DNA of 22,096 bases from NCBI GenBank assembly GCA_964428385.1, contig CAYRYR010000045.1:1-22096 (forward strand), written 5' to 3'. The first letter of the stretch is position 1; the number at the start of each line of letters is the position of its first letter. This stretch comes from JAFGOM01 sp964428385 (GTDB lineage: Archaea > Halobacteriota > Methanomicrobia > Methanomicrobiales > Methanospirillaceae). A program made the translations under genes and the position numbers. Below, piece after piece: positions 7,570 to 13,372 of this stretch. Under the pieces are notes generated by a model. It did not search any database, was not told where the DNA came from, and saw only the letters and a list, made by a program, of their open reading frames with translations.

Positions 7570-8451
7570 ATGGCTGATAAATCACTTGAGCTTTTTGATG
7601 CTGGTCATCGCGCCTGTGGTGGATGCGGACCTGCACTAGCAGCACGTCTTATCCTCAAAGGGAGTGGAGAAAAGACCATCGTAGTAGCATCAACTGGTTG
7701 TATGGAAGTATTTTCTACTCCATATCCTGAAACAGCCTGGAAAGTGCCATGGATTCACTCACTTTTTGAGAATGCTGCTGCAGTTGCTTCAGGTATCGAA
7801 GCATCCTTAAAAAAGCAGGGTCGTGATGAACATGTCATCTGTATCTGTGGGGATGGGGCTACCTTTGATATTGGAATGCTCTGTATCAGTGGTGCTTTTG
7901 AGCGTGGTCATGATATCACATACATCTGCTATGACAATGAAGCATATATGAACACCGGAATTCAGCGATCAGGAGCAACACCTTATGATGCGAGCACAAC
8001 TACCAGTCCTGCAGGGAAATACTCATTTGGAAACAGCAGACCGAAAAAAGATCTCCCTCAAATTCTCGCGTCTCATGGCGCTCCTTATGTAGCGACCTGT
8101 TCAATTGCGTACCCCAATGATATCATTAAAAAGGTAGAACGGGCAGTTAATACCAAGGGTCCCTGCTACATCCAGATTCATACTCCCTGCTGTACAGGAT
8201 GGGGATTTGATGGCTCTAAAACAATGGAACTTGCGAAACTAGCCATAGCAACTGGTATGTGGGTAAACTTTGAACTTGCAGATGGTAAGATAGATAAAGT
8301 AAAGAAGATAAAAAGACGCCCGGTTGAGGATTATCTGAAAGAACAGAAACGATTCCGTCACCTGTTTAAACCAGTACGAAATGACGCAGAAATTACGAAG
8401 ATTCAAGCGATTGCCGATAGCAATGCTGAAAAATACGGCACTGATATCTGA
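7570..8451 (+). CDS. porB: Pyruvate:ferredoxin oxidoreductase, beta subunit
   Basis: Thiamine-diphosphate-binding subunit that also carries a [4Fe-4S] cluster. It has 293 residues. Cluster ligands are visible as Cys16-x2-Cys19 (CGGCG) and Cys44 (STGCMEV), with a further Cys in the HTPCCTGWG segment. The thiamine-diphosphate motif is GDGATFDIG followed by YDNEAYMNTGIQRSGATP, the usual PorB form. The ATG immediately follows the porA stop, with GTGAGGAG inside porA as ribosome site. The last gene of the operon, it is followed by a T-rich stretch at 8460-8482. Confidence 0.95.
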   Translation: MADKSLELFDAGHRACGGCGPALAARLILKGSGEKTIVVASTGCMEVFSTPYPETAWKVPWIHSLFENAAAVASGIEASLKKQGRDEHVICICGDGATFDIGMLCISGAFERGHDITYICYDNEAYMNTGIQRSGATPYDASTTTSPAGKYSFGNSRPKKDLPQILASHGAPYVATCSIAYPNDIIKKVERAVNTKGPCYIQIHTPCCTGWGFDGSKTMELAKLAIATGMWVNFELADGKIDKVKKIKRRPVEDYLKEQKRFRHLFKPVRNDAEITKIQAIADSNAEKYGTDI

Positions 8452-8459
8452 TAGTAACA

Positions 8460-8482
8460 TTTTCATCCCTCTTTTTATTCTG
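8460..8482 (+). terminator. T-rich terminator of the por operon
   Basis: About ten bases after the porB stop there are TTTTC and CTTTTTATTCT pyrimidine tracts, a usual archaeal termination signal. The 274-base stretch to enolase (8452-8725) otherwise holds only AT-rich sequence and a 12-base palindrome GAAATTAATTTC at 8574-8585; no gene is visible. Confidence 0.5.
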
Positions 8483-8704
8483 ATATTGGTGCAACTCTTT
8501 TACATGTAAATTAACTCTAAAATAAGTTATAGGACTTAAATTGTTAACTTTCCTATGAGAAAAATACTATAAAGAAATTAATTTCATTATAAACCATTGC
8601 CCACAGATAATGCCCGGCATAACGTCCTGGAATAATAAAGAGAAATAAAGGTTATTTAGAAGTTGTACACGCTTATTGCACTACATAGATTAAGACAGAC
8701 TTTC

Positions 8705-8726
8705 TAAAAAGTTATGCTATTAACTT
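8705..8726 (-). terminator. Hairpin terminator of enolase
   Basis: A perfect six-base inverted repeat AAGTTA (8709-8714) / TAACTT (8721-8726) with a six-base loop overlaps the enolase stop codon. On the minus strand it runs into a short T run. Confidence 0.55.
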
Positions 8727-10000
8727 TAAAATGCGTCTATTCCTGCATACCTGGCATCTGATCCCATCATTTCTTCAATTCTCATTAGCTGATTATATTT
8801 TTCTACCCGTTCTCCCCTGCATGGTGCTCCTGATTTTATCTGTCCTGTTCCGAGAGCTACTGTCAGGTCTGCAATGAAACTATCTACCGTCTCTCCACTC
8901 CTGTGAGAGACCATCGTTTTCCATCCGGCATTCTGTGCCATACTCACCGCATCGGTAGTTTCAGTCACCGTTCCTATCTGATTTAATTTGATAAGAACAG
9001 CGTTTGCTGCATGAAGTTCAATACCCTTTTTTATCCGATGTACGTTCGTTACAAAAAGGTCATCTCCGACAAGCTGTACCGTACTCCCAATTTTTTTAGT
9101 GAGTTCTTTCCAGCCTTCCCAGTCGTCCTGGCTGAGACCATCTTCAATAGAGAGTATCGGATACCGGATTGCTAAATCAGCATACAAATCAACCATCTCC
9201 CCGCTGGATAAGGTTCTCTTTTCTGTTCTGAGCAGATAAGAACCATCATGAAAGAACTCACTTGAAGCAGGATCTAATGCAATTGCGATATCTGAGCGTG
9301 GACGGTATCCTGCTTCTTCAATCGCAGTTACGATAAGTTCGAGTGGTTCTTCATTTGAAGAGACAACCGGTGCAAATCCACCCTCATCTCCGACACCAAC
9401 AGAAGCGTTTTTTTCCTTTAACACACGTTTTAATGTTTGGTATGTTTCACATCCCCATCTGATTGCTTCACGAAAAGAGTCGGCTCCAACAGGGGCTATC
9501 ATGTACTCCTGAAAATCTGCTCCCTGCCAGTTTGCATGTGCTCCACCATTAAGAATATTCATAGAGGGAACAGGAAGAAGATATGGTCCGTTTCCCAAAT
9601 AATTCCACAACGGCATCTTCTCTACTTTCGCAGCAGCTCGCGCAACAGCCATTGATACGGTTAAAATTGCATTCGCTCCTAACTGTTGTTTGTTTGGTGT
9701 CCCGTCTGCATCCAAAAGAACTTTATCAATTCCTGCCTGATCGGTAACTTCCATGCCTGAAACAAGCTCTTTAATGATGGTATTCACATTATGGACTGCA
9801 TGTGTAACTCCTTTTCCTAAAAATCTTGTAGGATCATTATCCCTTAGTTCTACTGCTTCATGAGCTCCCGTTGAAGCTCCTGAAGGACAGGCTGCGCGTG
9901 CTCTGATTCCACCAAAAGTGCCGATCTCTACTTCAACAGTTGGATTTCCACGGGAATCGATTATTTCTCTTGCATGTATCGTCTGTATGGTACTCCTCAT
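8726..10000 (-). CDS. eno: Enolase (phosphopyruvate hydratase)
   Basis: Interconverts 2-phosphoglycerate and phosphoenolpyruvate in the cytoplasm. Numbered from the preferred start, the 424-residue protein has AREIIDSRGNPTVEVE at 10-25, the mobile loop SGAST at 40-44, GGAHA with His155, GDEGG with Glu206, Mg ligands Asp243 (ALDPA), Glu286 (SIEDG) and Asp313 (VGDDL), catalytic Lys338 (LIKLNQIGT) and SHRSGE at 365-370. All catalytic residues are present. The frame stays open upstream to 10093, but those 31 residues have no enolase counterpart, and the ATG at 10000 has AGGTGAT three bases before it. Together with the phosphoglycerate mutase and Por here it covers the acetyl-CoA to 3-phosphoglycerate route apart from PEP synthesis. 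Confidence 0.97.
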   Translation of the reverse strand: MRSTIQTIHAREIIDSRGNPTVEVEIGTFGGIRARAACPSGASTGAHEAVELRDNDPTRFLGKGVTHAVHNVNTIIKELVSGMEVTDQAGIDKVLLDADGTPNKQQLGANAILTVSMAVARAAAKVEKMPLWNYLGNGPYLLPVPSMNILNGGAHANWQGADFQEYMIAPVGADSFREAIRWGCETYQTLKRVLKEKNASVGVGDEGGFAPVVSSNEEPLELIVTAIEEAGYRPRSDIAIALDPASSEFFHDGSYLLRTEKRTLSSGEMVDLYADLAIRYPILSIEDGLSQDDWEGWKELTKKIGSTVQLVGDDLFVTNVHRIKKGIELHAANAVLIKLNQIGTVTETTDAVSMAQNAGWKTMVSHRSGETVDSFIADLTVALGTGQIKSGAPCRGERVEKYNQLMRIEEMMGSDARYAGIDAF

Positions 10001-10496
10001 CTCATCACCTGTAATTTTTACATTCTTATGTATGTGTTTCTCATGCGTACCTAATGATGTCCTCGTTTTAATCTGGGATATCGCTATTTTCATAGTGAAG
10101 AAAATTTCATGTTCTTAACGAAGATCCATCAATCAATTTGGTTTGAAAAGTGCTGTCTATTCGGGATTATAGATACTACTATCATTGTTAGTACCACACT
10201 TCCTTTCTTCCTCTCCAATCCATCTGTCAGCACAGCATTATTATTCTGGATTAATAAGTCTGATTTAATTAATATTGTATACAATTTTAGATCTCTTAAT
10301 ACACAAATACACATTGAAAAAATTAGAGGAACATTTCATTGGCATGAAATAGAAGCATAACTAAGGAAGTAACCTGAAATCTACTATGGAAGCATAAAAA
10401 ATATTTAATAATCCCTGTTAGTGAAAAATTAGTTCTCATGGATTTTCTTATAGTACCAGATAAACACAATTTACTTATCATTTAGGAGAATAACCA
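10001..10496. other. 496-base AT-rich intergenic region between eno and the GNAT gene
   Basis: This divergent gap should hold the promoters of both neighbours. Two overlapping reading frames here (83 codons plus, 61 codons minus) show no motif, no ribosome site and low-complexity composition; I treat them as non-coding. Visible structure: palindromes TTAATTAA (10265-10272) and ATTGTATACAAT (10274-10285), and an imperfect direct repeat TGAAAT...GAAGCATAA at 10345-10360 and 10375-10397. No tRNA-like or other recognisable RNA fold was found. Confidence 0.5.
10399..10410 (+). promoter_or_regulatory. Candidate TATA box upstream of the GNAT gene
   Basis: AAATATTTAATA lies about 90 bases before the start codon and just downstream of the GAAGCATAA direct repeat. 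A second candidate, TTCTTATAGT at 10444-10453, would give a shorter leader of about 20 bases. Sequence alone does not decide between them. Confidence 0.35.
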
Positions 10497-10952
10497 ATGA
10501 ATAAACTCATTATTGAGCCGGCATTACTGTCAGACTGTGCTGATGTTGCTGCACTCTATCAGGAAGGAGGATGGTGGGACTCATCATGGGATATGAGAAT
10601 GATAGGAGAAATCATCTCTCATAGTTTTCGATTTCTCGTGGTCAGAAACGAAGGTTCTCTGCTTGGAATGGGCAGAATAATTACAGATGGAGTATCTGAT
10701 GCCTACCTCCAGGATATTTTTGTTACTGAACCTGCACGGGGAAACAGAATAGGAACGATGCTTGTTCAAAACCTTCTCAAAATATGTAAAGAGGCTGGAA
10801 TCGGATGGATTGGTATCACAGCAGCCCCTGATACTGAATATTTTTATCGTCAGTTTGGATTTGCACGGATGGGAGGATATATTCCGATGAGATATGAAGG
10901 TTGTTTCACATCCTACCAAAATCAGGGATCTCATGCAGACAACTCTCTGTGA
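10497..10952 (+). CDS. GNAT-family N-acetyltransferase
   Basis: A 151-residue acetyl-CoA-dependent acetyltransferase of unknown substrate. The GNAT core is clear: the strand-4/helix-3 motif DAYLQDIFVTEPARGNRIG with the acetyl-CoA pyrophosphate loop RGNRIG at 81-86, followed by TMLVQNLL, and the C-terminal YFYRQFGF at 115-122. The N-terminal GGWWD segment resembles GNAT proteins that act on small molecules or protein N-termini, but the substrate cannot be named. The ATG is preceded by AGGAGAA at normal spacing. Its last 20 bases overlap the start of the DUF1848 gene, which suggests translational coupling. Confidence 0.88.
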   Translation: MNKLIIEPALLSDCADVAALYQEGGWWDSSWDMRMIGEIISHSFRFLVVRNEGSLLGMGRIITDGVSDAYLQDIFVTEPARGNRIGTMLVQNLLKICKEAGIGWIGITAAPDTEYFYRQFGFARMGGYIPMRYEGCFTSYQNQGSHADNSL

Positions 10953-11937
10953 TACCCTTAATCTGAATCGTTCCACTGATACAATCAGAAGAACAGATAT
11001 TCATCCGGTTATTATCTCAGCAAGCAGGGCAACTGATATCCCTGCGTGGTATATGGACTGGTTCATGGATCGGTTACAGAAAGGATACATAATCTGGGTA
11101 AATCCCTATCGTCCGACACATCATCAGATAGTCCGGTTTGATGCTACCCGCATCATTGTTTTCTGGACTAAAAACCCAGCTCCACTTATACCGTATATCT
11201 CAGAACTTGAAGAGAACGGATATTATTTTTATGTGCATGTGACTCTGAATGACTATGAACGCGAAGGTATTGAACCAAATCTACCTTCATACAGGGATCG
11301 CATAAGGTCATGTATTGAACTGAGTCATCAAATCGGAAGAGATCGGGTTATCTGGAGATATGATCCGATAATCATGATTGATTCACTATCAGTACAGGAA
11401 CTTATTAACCGTATAGAAAATATTGGTGACCAGATTGCTTTACATGTAAACCGGATGATCTTTAGTTTTGTCCAGATTGCACGATATAAAAATGTCCGAT
11501 CATCTCTGATGCGGCACATGGATACAGATATCCGGGAACCAACTGTCATAGAGCGTGAGGTTATCTTACAGGCTCTCTTCGCTCTCAGTCAAAAGTGGAA
11601 TATTCCCATTGAAGCATGTGGGGAAGCATCAGATTATTCTTCATATGGTATTAAAAAGGCACAATGTATCAATCCAAATCTCCTGGTACAGATCTGTGCC
11701 GATGACACTGATCTGTGTGGGTATATTATGAAGAATAAAAAGAAGGATCCCGGTCAGCGCGCCACCTGTACCTGTATCCGGGCAAAAGATATCGGTCAGT
11801 ATTCAACATGCATGCATCTTTGTCATTATTGTTATGCAAACAGAGACGAAAAATTGGTTTATCGTCGGTATCGTGAACACCTTGAAGCATTTAAAAAAGG
11901 AATTGATCTTCCCAGTATCGTTTTTGATAGCCATTGA
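10933..11937 (+). CDS. DUF1848 family protein with C-terminal CX3CX2C motif
   Basis: Matches the uncharacterised DUF1848 family: IISASRATDIPAWYMDWFMDRL at about 28-48, IIVFWTKNPAPLIPYI at 74-89, an RVIWRYDPI segment at 138-146, and a cysteine-rich C-terminus. That end contains Cys279-x-Cys281, then DIGQYSTCMHLCHYCYAN with Cys293-x3-Cys297-x2-Cys300, the spacing that binds a [4Fe-4S] cluster in radical SAM enzymes but at the wrong end of the protein. Function is unknown; a cluster-binding enzyme is inference. The frame opens at 10894, but the ATG at 10933 (334 residues) keeps the overlap with the GNAT gene short and has AGGGATC just upstream. No membrane segment is seen. Confidence 0.82.
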   Translation: MQTTLCDTLNLNRSTDTIRRTDIHPVIISASRATDIPAWYMDWFMDRLQKGYIIWVNPYRPTHHQIVRFDATRIIVFWTKNPAPLIPYISELEENGYYFYVHVTLNDYEREGIEPNLPSYRDRIRSCIELSHQIGRDRVIWRYDPIIMIDSLSVQELINRIENIGDQIALHVNRMIFSFVQIARYKNVRSSLMRHMDTDIREPTVIEREVILQALFALSQKWNIPIEACGEASDYSSYGIKKAQCINPNLLVQICADDTDLCGYIMKNKKKDPGQRATCTCIRAKDIGQYSTCMHLCHYCYANRDEKLVYRRYREHLEAFKKGIDLPSIVFDSH

Positions 11938-11938
11938 G

Positions 11939-11947
11939 TCTATATTC
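11939..11947 (+). promoter_or_regulatory. Candidate TATA box of the AN1 zinc-finger gene
   Basis: TCTATATTC starts one base after the DUF1848 stop codon. Its centre is about 28 bases before the ATG at 11972, the spacing for a leaderless transcript; no Shine-Dalgarno site is present. Confidence 0.4.
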
Positions 11948-11971
11948 AAAGAAATTCATATAAATAAATGA

Positions 11972-12268
11972 ATGGTTACCTGCGATTTTTGTGGTGTAGA
12001 AGTATCATCAATCACAGCCTTTACTTGTTCTTATTGTAAAAAAACATTCTGCCCGGATCATCGTCTTCCATTTAATCATGCCTGCACACATATCAATGAA
12101 TGGAGACATTCTTCCCCTTATACAAAAACCAAAATCAGACCGGTACAGTCACGTCTAAAAGTGAGAAAACATCATTTAATGCAGGATGAAAAAGCCTTAT
12201 ACTTAGGTCTTATTATTGCAATACTAGCCCTTGCAGGACTTTTAATAGTGACATATCTCTTACGGTAA
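11972..12268 (+). CDS. AN1-type zinc-finger protein with C-terminal membrane anchor
   Basis: Small 98-residue protein. The N-terminus is a complete AN1-type zinc finger: Cys4-x2-Cys7, Cys19-x2-Cys22, Cys27-x2-His30 and His36-x-Cys38, enough to bind two zinc ions. A basic linker of about 35 residues follows, then one hydrophobic helix at about 75-97 (LYLGLIIAILALAGLLIVTYLL). The predicted protein is a cytoplasmic zinc finger tethered by a C-terminal tail anchor. In eukaryotes AN1 fingers occur in ubiquitin- and stress-related proteins; archaeal members are uncharacterised. It lies between DUF1848 and an ADP-ribosylglycohydrolase on the same strand and may be transcribed from its own leaderless promoter. 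Confidence 0.85.
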   Translation: MVTCDFCGVEVSSITAFTCSYCKKTFCPDHRLPFNHACTHINEWRHSSPYTKTKIRPVQSRLKVRKHHLMQDEKALYLGLIIAILALAGLLIVTYLLR

Positions 12269-12282
12269 CACTATAGTGGAAC

Positions 12283-13233
12283 GTGGAGGAAATGAATCCA
12301 TATATAAAAGCTCAAAAGATGTTACTGGGAGTGGCTATTGGAGACACTTTCGGTCGTGAATTTGAGAATCATAATCGGGAATGGATAGCAACACATCTGG
12401 TCATGGATGCATATCCTTCTAAAGAATGCTATTATACTGATGATACACAGATGACCATTGCGGTAGCTGAACTCATGGTAACTGGTTTACCATTCTGTAA
12501 AGAATCTCTTGCTGCCTTTTTTATGAGGGCATATCACCGTGATCCAAGAACCGGATACTCCGCCCTTACTATGAGTCAGCTCACAGCCGGACCCGATTCA
12601 GAATCATTTCTTTTATCATTATCAGATGAGATGAGAAATAAAAGACAATCAGATGGAGCTGCCATGCGTGCTCTTCCCATAGGACTCTATCCGGATGTAC
12701 AGGATGTGATACATTCTTCTTACATTAATGCAGAATCTACCCATGGTCATCCCCATGCAGTTGCTGGATCATTGGGTGTTGCTATTCTTGCACATGGTCT
12801 GTATTACAATAAAATACCATATAAACACATTATCCCATATCTATTATCAATAGGAACCAGTCATTTTCCAAAGGATGTAATGAAACATCTGGAAAATCTC
12901 GAAAATAAACTTGTTTTTTCTCCTGAAATTATTCTCGGCCATCACAATATCAGCAAAGGTATTCCATACGAAGAATCACTTCCATTTTTAGGTGCAGTTC
13001 TCTCTCTAATAAAGCATTTTGGGAATTGTCCAAATGAGGTGTTAAAACAAGCAATATTACTTGGCGGTGACACTGACACCGTTGCAGCAGTTGCTCTTGG
13101 TGCTGCACTCATAATTCATCCCTTTACTGTTCTATCATCATTCCTGTCCGATGGGTTGGAATCAGGTGCATATGGGAAAGATTTCATAATAAGACTGGGA
13201 ACAGATCTTGGCCGGTGTTACCCTGTTGTCTGA
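12283..13233 (+). CDS. ADP-ribosylglycohydrolase family protein
   Basis: Predicted to remove ADP-ribose from protein or small-molecule targets, as DraG and ARH3 do. The di-metal site motifs are all present: Thr52-Asp53-Asp54 in YYTDDTQMTIA, GAAMRALPIG near 125-134, THGHPHAVAGS at 153-163, and GGDTDT at 261-266 followed by VAAVALGAAL. At 316 residues it has the usual length. The start is uncertain: GTG at 12283 lacks a clear ribosome site, while ATG at 12292 has GGAGGA only one base upstream. The gene starts 14 bases after the zinc-finger gene and may be co-transcribed with it. No dedicated ADP-ribosyltransferase lies in the window, so the target is unknown. Confidence 0.9.
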   Translation: MEEMNPYIKAQKMLLGVAIGDTFGREFENHNREWIATHLVMDAYPSKECYYTDDTQMTIAVAELMVTGLPFCKESLAAFFMRAYHRDPRTGYSALTMSQLTAGPDSESFLLSLSDEMRNKRQSDGAAMRALPIGLYPDVQDVIHSSYINAESTHGHPHAVAGSLGVAILAHGLYYNKIPYKHIIPYLLSIGTSHFPKDVMKHLENLENKLVFSPEIILGHHNISKGIPYEESLPFLGAVLSLIKHFGNCPNEVLKQAILLGGDTDTVAAVALGAALIIHPFTVLSSFLSDGLESGAYGKDFIIRLGTDLGRCYPVV

Positions 13234-13310
13234 ATCTATTGTGTCCAACAAGACATATTGAGGGTTATCTCAAAAAATTTTGAATGGTTTATTTCTGCAG
13301 ACTGATATCC

Positions 13311-13335
13311 TGAAAAAACCGGGTTCATTTTTTCA
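13311..13335. terminator. Bidirectional hairpin terminator between convergent genes
   Basis: A perfect eight-base inverted repeat TGAAAAAA (13311-13318) / TTTTTTCA (13328-13335) with a nine-base loop lies between the convergent glycohydrolase and gyrA genes. The stem supplies a T run on either strand. For gyrA a second oligo-T tract (seven T on the minus strand, 13347-13353) comes first. Confidence 0.65.
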
Positions 13336-13372
13336 ATGTATCATAATAAAAAAAGAAATGTATGCATATGCA

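Noticed and set aside
10001..10093. 31-residue N-terminal extension of enolase
   Set aside because: No enolase counterpart, and a good AGGTGAT site stands just before the internal ATG at 10000.
10109..10360. Overlapping frames of 83 codons (plus) and 61 codons (minus) between eno and the GNAT gene
   Set aside because: No motif, no ribosome site, AT-driven composition, and the two frames overlap each other; treated as non-coding.
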